Made by a program: the position numbers and the translations under genes
The notes under the pieces: generated by a model
What the model was told of the DNA's origin: nothing
What the model saw: the letters and a program-made list of their open reading frames with translations, nothing else
Database searches by the model: none
Shown here: positions 41,001 through 48,779 of the stretch, one piece after another
Numbering within the stretch: position 1 is the first letter of the stretch
How the letters are laid out: each line of letters starts with the position of its first letter
Source of the DNA: Megalonaias nervosa
Taxonomy: Eukaryota; Mollusca; Bivalvia; Unionida; Unionidae
Length of the DNA stretch: 64,000 nt
NCBI GenBank assembly: GCA_016617855.1
Contig: JAECUM010001093.1
Coordinates: forward strand, 1-64,000
Direction of reading: 5' to 3'

Positions 41001-44000
41001 TTCAGTCTCAATAAATCAAACATTGTTTCTTTTCACTGATGTTTGGAAAGTCACAAACTTCGTACACCATATTGGCACATACTAAAAGTCCATTGCAGAA
41101 TATACAGTGCAAGAAACACTACACAGAGACAGTATGCTGATCTAGAAGGGGCACTGTACTGGAAACAACATCGGTGGCAATCAAGCAAATGAAGTGGGGT
41201 AGGGTTTTATTTGAACACCCATAACATAACTTGTTGAATTATGCAGAGTGAGGAAGGGGTTGGGCACTCCACCCTTCTGTACCTGTCTTGCTGGAATACT
41301 GTTGCCTACATTTTGTTCAACTCTCTATACATGCATGTATATTCTATATGTCTTGAGACTGCTCCGGTGGCCTATGTGGTTGATTGTTCACCTTGGTTGT
41401 AGGAGGTTGCAGGTTTGAACCCTGTCTGAGTAATACCACAGACTTATAAATATGGTAGTGGCAGCTGCCTCGCTTGGCGCACAGCATTAAGAGGTTAGTA
41501 TTAGGACTGGTCAGCCTGGTGTCTGAAAAATGTGTCTGGGTGGGACATCATGCTTCATGTCTGCAGCATGATGCCCCAGTGCTTGACACCACTGTAAACT
41601 GCCACACTGCAGACATTGTAGCTATATGACTGCAATTGTTTTAAAGCTATGTTAAAAATCCAAATCATACACACACTCTGTATGTCATGAATTATAACAT
41701 AGAAGACAAATTTCTTGACGGCTTGTTTGAATGGAAGGACTGTGTTGATTACTCACCTGAATTGGACTTTCAAAAAGTTGATGGTAAGAGGGTGTAAAGA
41801 AAGAATGAATTTTTAGGGATAGTTAACACAATGTTCATTAAATATGATGGCATTGATTTTTAAAAACATTTTGTTCCATTCTCTTGAAAGAGTTTTGAAG
41901 AAAACTTAAAGTAATTTTTTATTTTTATTTTCAGGACCTCTTCCCATACTGCCAAGACCCTCTCCTTTTGATATTCAGCCACAAGCCTATGCACTCATTC
42001 CTATCCAAAACCTACCATCCAGTTTTGACATGAGTGCACAAACTTCCACATCAACAGTGCTTCAGCTTGCTACACCACCACCAGTCATGGCCACCTGTCT
42101 TAGTCCCAGTATTAATGAAGGTAGGAACATGTGTAAAGAAAAGGAACAGAAAACTTAACAAAGATACCATTTTACTTATGCTTCTTAAAAGTGAAGGTTC
42201 TAATTTAGGCAAATTAAAGAGCAGTTATAATAATTGCATAAGGTTAGTTTGAATAGTCTACCTAGATCAATCTGACCGAACTGTTAACAGTCATGAGCTG
42301 GTTCAACCATAGACCAGCATTAAAATTCACCTTTTGGAGTTTTCAAAATGACCTCCACATAGTGTGGCATCTCAAATTCACTGATAAAAGTCCTGAAGCT
42401 TCGTTTTCTTCTGATGATAGTTTATATTTATCACATAGTAAGTACAGTTTTCCTACAGTATGTGCAGTTTCATATTTTTGATATTACCACACGTTAAAAT
42501 ATCACTTTACTTTATGTGATTCTGATTGGTCCAAATAAGCCCATGAAATTATTGTGCAGTATCCTCTTTACTGATTGGCTGGGATTGTGGGAAAACATTT
42601 TTAACCCCGCCTTCTAGAATGTTTTGTTTTGAATGAACATTTTTGGATGCCATTTTTTAACTTGACTCGCAAAAGGAAATTGAGGAAAAATTATCTCGGC
42701 TGTCTGAATATGGATATGTTACCTCCACAGGGGTTTGTTATTTATGTATAACAATATCATCATAAGAAAAATGGCATAAAACTACAAGACAAGAACAAGA
42801 ATAAGAAGTAAAACTAAGGTTATTGCTCATTTGATTGTGGGTGGGTGGGTGGGGGAGGGAGCGGTATATCTGTAACATAGATATAGAATCCACCGTATAT
42901 ACAAGTGTGGTTTAAATGTTAACTTACAGCAGTAAATAAACTCACCTCTGTTCACAGAAGAATCTGGACATAAATGGGTCTCCTAACTGACAGAACTTTA
43001 TCCAACTACAGCATCTTTGTGCAGTATATATGGGATGCAAATCAGACTCAAAAAGAAATTTGTTTACGTCTTCTGTATAGTCTTTTGTTCCAAATCAAAT
43101 ACTGCAAAAATCCGGTCACAAATGCATTGCAATGAATGTGTGAATTTTTGCATCCAGTAATCCTATTTCACATGAAAATCGCAACAATGTAATGTAGTTC
43201 TGAAAGTGACATTTTAGGGTAAACATGTACTCTAGACCTACTGTGTACCGTATCAAACAATGTGGCATCACATCTCATTGATCATTCTGTTTTGAAAAAT
43301 GATTTTGTCATTATAAAATGTTCTGTTTATTCGGATGGAAGCTTTTCCTTTGATTTATAGTTTGTAAAAAAAAGTACAGTCTACTTTTACTAGTTCAACA
43401 TTGTTTGGGAGTATATTTTATGCACAACAAATGAAATGTGCACCGTCTGTCAGAATGAACAAAATCATTAGTTCTTCTTTCTATCTAAATTATTTCCACT
43501 GAAATAAAAACTGTAAAAACTCATTGCATGTCCAGCTTTTGCTTGCCAAGGCTCGCAAAAGCTAGACATTTATTCAACTTGTTTCATAAATTCAGTATTA
43601 AATCATTACCCATTTGAGATCTTCTATTAATAATGCCTTAGCCATATTAGTGTTTATGGTATTGGACTGGTAATACTGCAGACTAAATTTTCAATATTCA
43701 TTTCCATGTTTACATTTTTCCAGATCCGTACAATTAGCTGAGATTGGTTGCCAAGGTCATGTGTTAGACTGGTCACTATAAATAGGCTGCAAGCCTGACC
43801 AGTCAGATGTAAAGATAACTTACAATAAAGGATTGCGCTGTAAATTGAATTGGATCTGCTAAAGTTTGTTGTGTAAAACATGATATAAACTACAGGGTTG
43901 CATCTGAGATGTGATTTTGAAAATCCCACTGAAATTTAAAATTTTGTGAATGATTTTTGAATCTGTGCAGGCATAATCAGTGCTGACTTAGTTGAACTAG

Positions 44001-47000
44001 CACTTAAGTTTCTTTAAAAAAATAAAATATCTAATCTTTTCAACATAATGAATATATTTGATCACTTTTGGTTGAATGTGATTAGACATATTTGTTCCAT
44101 TAAAAAAAATAAACACCCAATTCAACTAACTCTGGCATTCCTTGGCTATGGTTACTCTTAAGACTTCTGAAATGGTCAGCAGAATGTGAAAAAATGCAAC
44201 CACATGGTTGTGCTTGGATTTTCTTTGTAAAGGAAAAAGGCATCAGAGTAAATACTATACAAAGTTGTCACCTTTTGATTCTGAAGGTATCTGGAGCATG
44301 ACCAGTTCACATTTTCATTCACCATTTCTGAATATTTTAGTCATAAATGGGGTCATTTTAGTACAATTTGTAGTGCTGATAAGTAAATGACTGTTGTAAA
44401 AATTATTTGCCTAAAGGCATCAAACACCAACCTTACAGATATATTGTGAAATAAATATGGAAATAATGTCAGACTAGTCCTGATGTTCACCTTAGTTTAG
44501 TGGTCACCTGGTCACAAAAGTCATTCTAATTTCCCCTGGCAAATTTCTTATCTAAATATCATGTAATCTACGGTCACCTGTTTTCAGTGGTCAGTGGCCG
44601 TGTGTACTGGTTTCACACTGCCTTCTATGGTCACTGGAGCGTATCAGCAGATTAAACTTCTTTTGTTTGATGAGCAAGGCATTGTATATATAAAGGTATA
44701 TTTCATGTTTCGATGTATAAATGTTTTGTAATTAGATTGTACTTTGTAATCCAGTGCAACTCAAAGGTGTCAACATGGTGGCTTTGAAAGCAAGGCAGGT
44801 TTTTATCCTTACAGGAGGTACACTTATGATTTAGTAATCCAAGTTTCCTCTGACCCTTCCCATCCCATTTTGTATATTTGGACATTTTTGTTGGGGTGTA
44901 GGGTCAGAATCAATGGCCTATTGAAAAATTAGAATTTGCCGCCACAAGACAGTGGCAGCATGTGGTAGCCGCTTACCAGAAGGTCTAGCAAACTTAATGT
45001 TAGGAATCATATCTGAATGAAATCAATAGGAAAATTATTTATTTTCAGAGAAATTGCGAGTATTTTGATCGCTATGTTTTTAATCTGCTGACAGACAAGA
45101 CGAAACTACATTGCTGATGAAATTTTATCTGGTACTAGCAATTTGCATTGCTAGTCACATGATTATACATAAATCTTAAATTTTGCAACCTACGGGTCAA
45201 TGACATCAGAGGTCCAATAGTCATGTGATATCAGCAATAAACCCTTTGCAATGTTGTTGTACAAAAATTTGGAAACATTAAATGAAAGTCACCTACTGTT
45301 TAATAAAATGAACAACTCTACCCTGACCCCACAAAAATGCTTTTTTGCAGTTTTTTCTTTGGATAGCATAGCGGTCAAGTATTTCTTAGCACTTGCAGGC
45401 ACACCACTCCCTCAATAACTCACGCCCTGATAACACGCGAACCTGCTTATAATGCGGTGTCAGGCGTGGATCCCATTTTTTAAACCAGAAAATACTCAAA
45501 AAATTGATCCCTATTTGTTGAGCTTGAAGAAAATTGCAATCAAAATTGGTAACGGAAACTTTGATATATTGCTCTATTGCCATAAAAGGTAGATAAATGC
45601 AAATTTTAATCACCATTATATCAACTTTAAAATGAAGCCATAAAATTTGTCACATTTTCTTTCCAAACGACCTTAGTACACCGTAATTAACGATATTCAA
45701 GGAAATTTTGATCAATGAAAATGTCACGCCTAGTGGAGGCAGTACTTGAATGAATAAATATCAATTAAATAAAAAATTCTAAAATTTGAAATTTGTGTTC
45801 TAGTTCTATCTTTTAGTTCCTTTTAAGTGCAGTCATCATAAATGCAATGTGTCCTCTTGTAATTAAATGTAAAATGTGTCAATCTACCGTAACAGCTATG
45901 TCTGCGAGCGTTTCTCTGAGAACCTAATTAGGTGCCGACTATTTTGATATCGGACTAGCAGGAGCATTTGTTGTATTGTTGCACTGAATAAAAAGCGGGC
46001 CTCCTTTTCTATTATCATGTTAATTACATATTTTGAATCAAATAAAGGAGGTGGAATAAACAAAAAAGTTTAAAGGCATACAAATCCTACATGCTTAAGA
46101 ACCAGCAGCCCCGGTCGTATGTTGGGTAACTCATTTCAGTTGAACAATCTAACACTGTTATAAATGTTATTGTGTATGTAATCTAACTGAACTACCTTAA
46201 ATTAACCTACTCAATCATAACTGTGATAAAAGATAGCAAGGCAACCAAGCGAAATGAGTACTTCGTCAAATAAAGAGCATTGTTTCACAGAAATAGACCA
46301 TTGTGGGGAAAACCAGTTTCAGAGAATTCCTGAATTCACACGTAGAGATATCCTCAAGGATGATGAGAAGTTTCAGTGTTACTTGCAATGAAATCACGGC
46401 ATCAATATTTCACTATTAAATTGAAAAATTCAAAAATTGAGTTTCGACGTAGATGATTGTCTCATGAAATGTTGCATTTTTTTATAAAAAGGAATCTTGT
46501 TTGGTAGTGTGTAAACAGTTAGTCAGGTTCCCTGCTTTGTGGACTCCTTTTTTTGCAAAATATTAAATACACCACTCTGGGAACCCGACTAATCTACAAA
46601 ACAAAAAGCTGTGATGCAATACAAGAAGGTTTTTGCATACTGTGTTGGTTGTTGAAACCAGTTGGAATAATGTTATCAATCTTTCAGATATTGGACATTT
46701 TGAAAATAAATTTAATTTATACACAATAATGAACAACTTCATTGGAAAAATCGCTTTATTGACAGTTATTCTCTACGTGATTATAAAATGAGGATTCAGT
46801 CATTAAACAGCCCAGCCCCCAACCCTGCAGTTCTCTGGATGTCTAGCGGATCTTTTGGAGGTCCCTTGGTAACTCGCGCCCTTGCTAACAGTGCAGTCTA
46901 TGTTTTTGGACCCTGGTGTGCGCAAGTTATCGAGGGAGAGGTGTATTTTTTATTTTATTTGTTAATTTTTACTTTATCTTTATTTTCATTTTATTTAGAA

Positions 47001-48779
47001 ACAATTTCAAAGTATACTTTATCAAATTTTTAATGTTATGCTTACCATGGAGATAATCTTGTAACTGCTTCATGTCTTGAACCTCAAAAAACTTTCAAAC
47101 CTTGAAATGCTTATCTCAAGAACCCTCAAATTTTAAAATTTAATTTCACTTCTAACCCTGAACATTGATTCTAACAGGCCCTGGTTCAATGTGGCAATTT
47201 TATGGGCAGTCTTTCTTTGGCAAAGATTTATTAAGCCTTTAAACTCAGTAACTTAAGCACTTGATAATGTTCTGCTGTTCTAACTTTAATCTTAAGAATG
47301 ATTATGAATAAGGTCAAGGCCCCAAGTTTGATGTTGTGATGTACTGTGGACAAGTAAAATAAAACGCAATTGGATTTATGCTGACCCAGGATGACATGAG
47401 ATGGCCTTATTAGTTTGCATCAAGAATTATGAACTTGCCTCAGCTGATTCATGCTATGATTGATATATAAGGGTTGGTTGGTGGTGTGACTGATGAGAGG
47501 ATCCTCTGTGCTGGAAGTAGCCATATGCAGACTTTGTTTCTTAGCTGTTCATGTTGGACTTTCTAGCTGTCATTGTTAGAATGATGTATTACAGACTGGT
47601 AACTAATATAAGCAAACGACTGATAGATATTTGTACAGGTATAAAGGTTATCTTATATAATCAAACAATTTGCATGCCCCACCACAGATGTATTAGAGGC
47701 CCATAGTTGTACCACTGTCTTGTCCATTGGATTATATGTTCCTATAGCCATTTAAGTTTTGTGTTTGGGTAACTTTTTCAGGCACTGTGGTGGGCATCTC
47801 TGCTCCATGCACAAAATGTATAGATCATCTTTTTGACATGTATCATCTCTTTTCAGTTTCCAATGCAGTTGCTTCCATTCAAATTCCTGGTGCGTCATAC
47901 ACAAACAACTCTGCTGCTGCTGTTACGAAGGGTTCAATAAAACTTGCAGGCATCACCCCCAAAACACAACCCACCCACAGTCACGGTAGAAGGAAAGAAA
48001 TAAACATTGTCAGGCAGGCCTGGCTTGATGCAGAACTACAATTAGAGACACCTTTAGAAGTCAGAAGTGCTATCCTACATGATCCACTGGAGAAGGAAAA
48101 GTCCGCTAGTAAATCAGGACGTGGTAAAAGAAGTCGAGTGAAGATTGGGCTTCCAAGGCCTAAGATATATAAAGAAAAGACACGTAGTGACAAAAGAAAA
48201 GAAAAGGAACAGGCTTCCAAACGTAGACGGATGCAAGCTGAGAAGGACTTGCTAGAGGACAGTTCAGACGAAGAGGAAGTAGGATCTGCCTTTTTATCAA
48301 ATCTTGAAAAAGATTTTACAACACCCATGAAAAATATTCTTGATTCCATTAATGACTCTAGTCATTCATTGTCTACATCAACTCCAGTTAAAGATGAGGA
48401 ATGTGGGCCTTCACCTGATTTTGTATCCCCTATACGGGGTATGACGCCTTTAAGATCGAGTACACTCTTTGATGGAAGTTTTCTAGATACTCTGAAAGAT
48501 TCTGATTCTGACAAAGGGCTAAGTTTTTCACCAGAATTGCATGGTACAAGAAAATACTCACCAAAAATTTCACCAGGAAATTCTAGATCTCCCAATTCCT
48601 CCCTGTTGGATCTCAATGTGCTTCCTTTTTTCTCATCACCTGACAAAGGGGATGTCATTCCAGAAGAAAGCAGTGTTAATGGACAGAATCTTTCTCGCTT
48701 TTTAGCAGAATTCAACATTGACCCTAGTCTTTTAGATACAATTAGTGATGAATTACCTCATTTCAGTTCAAATTCTTAA
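11627..48779 (+). CDS. FOXM1: FOXM1-like forkhead transcription factor (FoxM), whole gene
   Basis: Eight coding exons: 11,627-11,651; 15,050-16,582; 18,786-18,964; 21,931-22,095; 34,188-34,320; 36,212-36,373; 41,935-42,120; 47,782-48,779. All introns are GT-AG, phases agree throughout, and the coding total of 3,381 bases divides by three, giving 1,126 residues. FOXM1 proteins bind forkhead sites and drive G2/M genes in the nucleus. Order: Ser/Thr-rich N-terminus of about 520 residues from two exons, forkhead domain around residues 588-675, a conserved linker (LPILPRPSPF, compare LLPRVSSY in human FOXM1), a basic nuclear-localisation-like region, and a C-terminal tail with TPMK, TPVK and SPIRG Cdk-type sites and a LDLNVLPFFSSP block resembling human FOXM1. 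It is longer than the human protein, mainly in the N-terminus. Identification as FoxM is strong; the first exon is less certain. Confidence 0.9.
11652..13014. other. FoxM intron 1, left part
   Basis: AT-rich intron sequence with an (AT)n microsatellite at 12,275-12,335. I see no further exon. Confidence 0.6.
12275..12335. repeat. (AT)n microsatellite
   Basis: An uninterrupted dinucleotide run of about 60 bp in FoxM intron 1. Confidence 0.97.
13015..13305 (-). mobile_element. SINE family 2, diverged copy
   Basis: On the - strand it shows a tRNA B-box (GGGTTCGAACCC) near the 5' end, then 'catgccacatgtctg', 'atgccccagtgct'-like blocks and a tail ending 'aaagctacgttaaaaat', as in the copies at 25,386 and 41,357. 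The 5' tRNA part beyond the B-box is eroded. Confidence 0.8.
13306..15049. other. FoxM intron 1, right part
   Basis: AT-rich intron with a short GTAT tetranucleotide run at about 13,651-13,671. It ends in the acceptor TTTTTACAG before 15,050. I see no gene within it. Confidence 0.6.
15050..16582 (+). CDS. FOXM1: FoxM exon 2, large Ser/Thr-rich N-terminal exon
   Basis: A single exon encodes about 510 residues of low-complexity, Ser/Thr/Pro-rich sequence. A motif occurs twice, 24 residues apart: DLRINLKNISDDDYETGL and HIKLNLADINDDDYDSGL. The phrase EKIKTEPMD contains a SUMO-type IKTE site. An ATG-TAA start-stop pair at 15,063-15,068 lies in another frame one base before the in-frame ATG at 15,070. 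The donor is AAAG|GTATTA, leaving phase 1. In vertebrate FOXM1 the N-terminus is an autoinhibitory region with degradation signals; whether this part does the same is inference. Confidence 0.85.
16812..16973. mobile_element. Palindromic MITE, copy 2
   Basis: A 162-bp element like that at 6,387, with ends TACAATAAAACCTGTCTTGA and, reverse-complemented, TACAGTAGAACCTGTCTTGA. It lies in FoxM intron 2. Confidence 0.8.
16974..18024. other. FoxM intron 2, no further feature
   Basis: AT-rich intron sequence. Short open frames on both strands have no family resemblance or paired splice sites. Confidence 0.5.
18025..18390. repeat. Tandem repeat, about 140-bp unit, roughly 2.5 copies
   Basis: The phrases 'ctcttataatggcaacatgtacatca', 'gccactgaattct', 'tgtaaatatcagcaca', 'cagccgccagtcag' and 'gaacttgccacccagct' recur in the same order, with unit starts near 18,028, 18,170 and 18,310. 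It lies in FoxM intron 2, between exons 2 and 3. Confidence 0.75.
18786..18964 (+). CDS. FOXM1: FoxM exon 3
   Basis: The acceptor TTCTGATTTCAG precedes 59 codons plus the split codon (EDLDDSLTNIQWLKEAQWKG, then a Ser-rich stretch, ending SSAEIKR). The donor is AAAAGG|GTTAAT and the exon ends in phase 0. It links the Ser/Thr-rich N-terminus to the forkhead domain. The LDDSLTNIQWL phrase just before the DNA-binding domain is the best-conserved-looking part. Confidence 0.85.
18965..20214. other. FoxM intron 3, left part
   Basis: AT-rich intron. The phrase 'gatgttccagtaagaaact' near 19,195 resembles the end of the repeat at 25,973 and 33,848. No exon is seen. Confidence 0.5.
20215..20905. repeat. 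Long direct repeat, copy 1 (partner 23,432-24,148)
   Basis: About 700 bp align in the same order and orientation with 23,432-24,148, with substitutions and small indels. Shared blocks include TATAGTCGGTATATGAA, TCACAAATACGAGTCAAGTC and ATGATGAAATAGTGTACAAG. The two copies flank FoxM exon 4. No coding sequence is recognised; they could be copies of one non-autonomous transposon or a local duplication. Confidence 0.85.
21931..22095 (+). CDS. FOXM1: FoxM exon 4, forkhead domain N-terminal half
   Basis: Fifty-five codons in phase 0, after the acceptor TTTCTTTTACAG and ending at GGAAG|GTAGAT. It reads RPPFSYMYLIQMAL, then a helix 2 with KEICKWIEDTFPYYKH, then KPGWK. The match to vertebrate FOXM1 (RPPYSYMAMIQFA, YTWIEDHFPYFKH, KPGWK) is close, and the intron falls between the W-K and N-S residues. 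Compared with human FOXM1 one residue is missing between KH and KPGW. Confidence 0.95.
22105..22262 (+). mobile_element. SINE family 1, 3' fragment
   Basis: Only the 3' half is present: 'ttcttactggg', 'cttcctccacca', 'gaccgccatgtatggcctatct', 'aagaaatggc' and a C-rich end. It begins a few bases inside the intron after FoxM exon 4. Confidence 0.7.
22263..22984. other. FoxM intron 4, left part
   Basis: A stretch at 22,320-22,600 is open on both strands for about 90 codons and is less AT-rich than its surroundings. I recognise no family and no paired splice sites, and it may be an old insertion. Confidence 0.35.
22985..23061. repeat. (AT)n microsatellite
   Basis: A pure TA run of about 77 bp, the longest microsatellite in the window. 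Confidence 0.98.
23432..24148. repeat. Long direct repeat, copy 2 (partner 20,215-20,905)
   Basis: Same orientation as the first copy, about 3.2 kb away, with the second forming part of the 12 kb intron. It carries a small extra insertion near 23,840 (a CAATAACACAATATCTAGGC segment) absent from copy 1. Confidence 0.85.
24149..25375. other. FoxM intron 4, no further feature
   Basis: AT-rich intron sequence without recognised exons or repeats. Confidence 0.5.
25386..25704 (+). mobile_element. SINE family 2, copy with target duplication
   Basis: A tRNA-like head with A-box (GGTGGCCTAGTTGTTAGAGC) and B-box (GGGTTTGAACCC) is followed by a body shared with 13,015 and 41,357, ending 'gatatgactgaaaattttttaaagct'. 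The 10-bp direct duplication TCAAGTCTGG flanks it at 25,376-25,385 and 25,705-25,714, which fixes the ends and indicates LINE-mediated insertion. Confidence 0.92.
25973..26170 (+). repeat. Repeat with GGGCTGTTCCAGTAAAACAT end
   Basis: It starts GGGCTGTTCCAGTAAAACAT-ATATCCCCC. The same end occurs inverted at 33,790-33,848. Internal phrases (cttctgtagg.., gttgtgggttg) are shared too. This suggests a DNA-transposon-derived repeat; full boundaries are not clear. Confidence 0.55.
26460..26880. mobile_element. Dispersed element R3, right-half copy
   Basis: From 'gttaaactaaatttgattggt' it aligns with 8,912-9,312. It keeps an ATG-GCT-GAA-TCA-CAA start followed at once by TAG, then acidic residues, so the frame is broken. 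A 91-codon overlapping frame at 26,596-26,871 is in a different frame from this one and is not called as a gene. Confidence 0.6.
26881..29451. other. FoxM intron 4, middle; no gene recognised
   Basis: AT-rich sequence. The left few hundred bases may be the tail of element R3. No exon with consistent splice sites is seen. Confidence 0.45.
29464..29717 (+). mobile_element. SINE family 1, young copy
   Basis: About 254 bp. It has a tRNA-like head with A-box TGGCCGAGTGGTC and B-box GGTTCGAGTT, a central 'agcttgccagtagcttctcgtgggtc' block, 'ctggccgccatgtatagcctatcg', and a CAA-repeat tail. The 12-bp duplication ATCTGTTCTGGT flanks it (29,452-29,463 and 29,718-29,729). It resembles the class of tRNA-derived SINEs common in molluscs; a V-SINE/RUDI assignment is possible but unchecked. 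Confidence 0.95.
30213..30635 (+). pseudogene. Tyrosine recombinase/integrase C-terminal domain
   Basis: The frame stays open a little upstream (LNSNGTLVLRASKSDPFRYG) and runs to TAG, encoding about 145 residues. Key parts are CPLRALHDYLELRG, then GHSFRIGAATTAANAGI with the His-x-x-Arg pair of the catalytic site, then LGHW with the second His and SDSYLRYIR with the nucleophilic Tyr. These fit the R-H-x-x-R-H-Y pattern of tyrosine recombinases; the first Arg would lie upstream and is missing. The N-terminal domain is lost, so it is a fragment, though this part has no stop or frameshift. Confidence 0.85.
30751..31015 (+). repeat. Short direct repeats GTGATCATCAGATTC
   Basis: The 15-mer GTGATCATCAGATTC or a near match occurs at about 30,755, 30,821, 30,933 and 31,003, the first two inside a longer repeat (ggatgtgatcatcagattct..tacatgga..tttctgagaaagga) of about 67 bp. 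They lie just 3' of the recombinase frame. Confidence 0.8.
31655..31875 (+). repeat. Array of GGCGATTCCGCC imperfect palindromes
   Basis: The phrase CATACTGGCGATTCCGCCTC occurs three times exactly (about 31,745, 31,780 and 31,843) with degenerate relatives (ggcgactctgcct, ggcaattctgcct, ggctattcggccc) between and before. The core GGCG-ATTC-CGCC is nearly self-complementary. A related GGCGATTTCACC occurs near 32,092 in a small stem (AGGTGAA...TTCACCT). Confidence 0.8.
32111..33599. other. FoxM intron 4, no gene recognised
   Basis: AT-rich intron with a G-rich run near 32,300. No exon or clear repeat boundary is seen. Confidence 0.45.
33600..33848 (-). repeat. Repeat with GGGCTGTTCCAGTAAAACAT end, inverted copy
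   Basis: It ends 'gatatatgttttactggaacagccc', the reverse complement of the start of the repeat at 25,973. Multiple 'aaatcgcttctgt' phrases occur inside. About 200-250 bp are recognisable. Confidence 0.6.
34188..34320 (+). CDS. FOXM1: FoxM exon 5, forkhead domain C-terminal half
   Basis: It follows the acceptor TCTCTATTTCAG and encodes NSIRHNLSLYNIFVRESARH, then GSYWTLKPDC, then a basic patch. NSIRHNLSL is the DNA-recognition helix 3 of forkhead proteins; the aromatic W in SYWTL is conserved. The wing is shorter than in vertebrate FOXM1. The exon ends AAAAG|GTATTT in phase 1. The preceding intron is 12,092 bp and splits the domain exactly between helix 2/turn and helix 3. Confidence 0.95.
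34715..35130. mobile_element. Dispersed element R3, right-half copy
   Basis: It aligns with 8,930-9,312 through 'gcatcaaggaagttt', 'acaaatgcatgtttaaaatacaggctacc', 'cccaaaatggctgaatccca' and 'ggcaaatactggctgatgatagtgatgatgg'. The reading frame is broken. It lies in FoxM intron 5. A repeat of the phrase 'agtcattgaaagtcattga' lies just upstream (34,505-34,560). Confidence 0.6.
36212..36373 (+). CDS. FOXM1: FoxM exon 6
   Basis: It follows the acceptor TGTATTTACAG and encodes a Pro/Ser/Gln-rich linker (QSLPSFSTQPRPMVPVM and onwards), ending TGRKK. Two donors compete. CCAG|GTGAGC at 36,345/36,346 is the stronger match but leaves phase 0, which would hit a stop in the next exon. AAAG|GTAGGT at 36,373/36,374 leaves phase 1 and keeps the frame, so I use it. 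Confidence 0.85.
36374..37150. other. FoxM intron 6, left part
   Basis: AT-rich intron sequence with no recognised feature. Confidence 0.5.
37150..37400. repeat. Fold-back repeat with a 52-bp perfect palindrome at its centre
   Basis: Positions 37,236-37,287 form a perfect inverted repeat with 26-base arms and no loop: CTGTCATACATGTACTATAT-AATAAT followed by its exact complement. Similarity continues outward with mismatches (left 'cacagggactcatattgttgct', right reverse-complemented 'cacaggggctcatatcattgct') to arms of roughly 75-100 bases. It is probably a fold-back or MITE-type element, in FoxM intron 6. Confidence 0.85.
37400..41346. other. FoxM intron 6, no gene recognised
   Basis: AT-rich intron sequence. 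Two near-identical segments of about 58 bp are repeated in tandem at 40,081-40,138 and 40,147-40,203 (atagaaaattaacatgg..., tatggcagtcacatgatctgtgagat). No exon is seen. Confidence 0.5.
41357..41680 (+). mobile_element. SINE family 2, copy with target duplication
   Basis: It has the same head (gactgctccggtggcct) and body as the copy at 25,386. Flanking 10-bp duplications TATGTCTTGA (41,347-41,356) and TATGTCATGA (41,681-41,690) differ at one base. The A-box part is more diverged. The copy lies about 250 bp before FoxM exon 7. Confidence 0.9.
41935..42120 (+). CDS. FOXM1: FoxM exon 7
   Basis: It follows the acceptor TTATTTTCAG and, read in phase 1, encodes PLPILPRPSPFDIQPQAYAL, then IPIQNLP, and ends SPSINE before the donor GAAG|GTAGGA (phase 1). 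The LPILPRPSPF...YALIPI stretch corresponds to the LLPRVSSYLVPIQFP segment just after the forkhead domain of vertebrate FOXM1, which supports orthology beyond the DNA-binding domain. Confidence 0.88.
42121..44833. other. FoxM intron 7, no gene recognised
   Basis: AT-rich intron with a GGGTGGGTGGG run near 42,840. No exon is seen. Confidence 0.5.
44834..45190. mobile_element. Dispersed element R3, left-half copy
   Basis: It aligns with 8,571-8,905 through 'ccaagtttcctctgacccttcc', 'tttggacatttttgttggggtgtagggtcag', 'agaatttgccg', 'acgaaactacattgctgatgaaatttt' and 'gcattgctagtcacatgat'. Confidence 0.65.
45408..46945. mobile_element. Decayed DNA transposon with CTCCCTC-RATAACT ends
   Basis: The left end reads CTCCCTCAATAACTCACGCC, and the right end reverse-complemented reads CTCCCTCGATAACTTGCGC. 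Both are followed by further direct runs of the AACTCGCGCCCT type (46,870-46,895). Ends rich in 'TCGATAACTYGCGC' are typical of pogo/Tigger-like elements. The interior of about 1.5 kb has no intact frame. It lies in FoxM intron 7. Confidence 0.55.
46946..47781. other. FoxM intron 7, right end
   Basis: AT-rich sequence ending in the acceptor AACTTTTTCAG. No other feature is seen. Confidence 0.5.
47782..48779 (+). CDS. FOXM1: FoxM exon 8 (terminal): basic region and C-terminal activation region
   Basis: The exon encodes 332 complete codons plus the split codon and ends TAA at 48,777-48,779. In order: SNAVASIQIPG, a HGRRKEINIVRQAWLDAEL segment, a long basic stretch (KRSRVKIGLPRPKIYKEK, KRRRMQAEKD) that would act as a nuclear localisation signal, an acidic SSDEEE patch, then Cdk-type sites (TTPMK, STPVK, SPIRG, TPLR) and LDLNVLPFFSSPDK. 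FTTPMKNIL and LDLNVLPFFSSP parallel FKTPIKETL and LDLISVPFGNSSP of human FOXM1. A second acceptor (CTCTTTTCAG) at 47,856 is also in frame. Confidence 0.92.

Noticed and set aside
46788..47033. 81-codon frame starting MRIQSLNSPAPNPAVLW
   Set aside because: It runs over the right terminal repeat of the decayed transposon at 45,408-46,945.
47981..48718. Long - strand frames opposite FoxM exon 8
   Set aside because: They are mirror frames of a strongly coding + strand exon and have no family resemblance.
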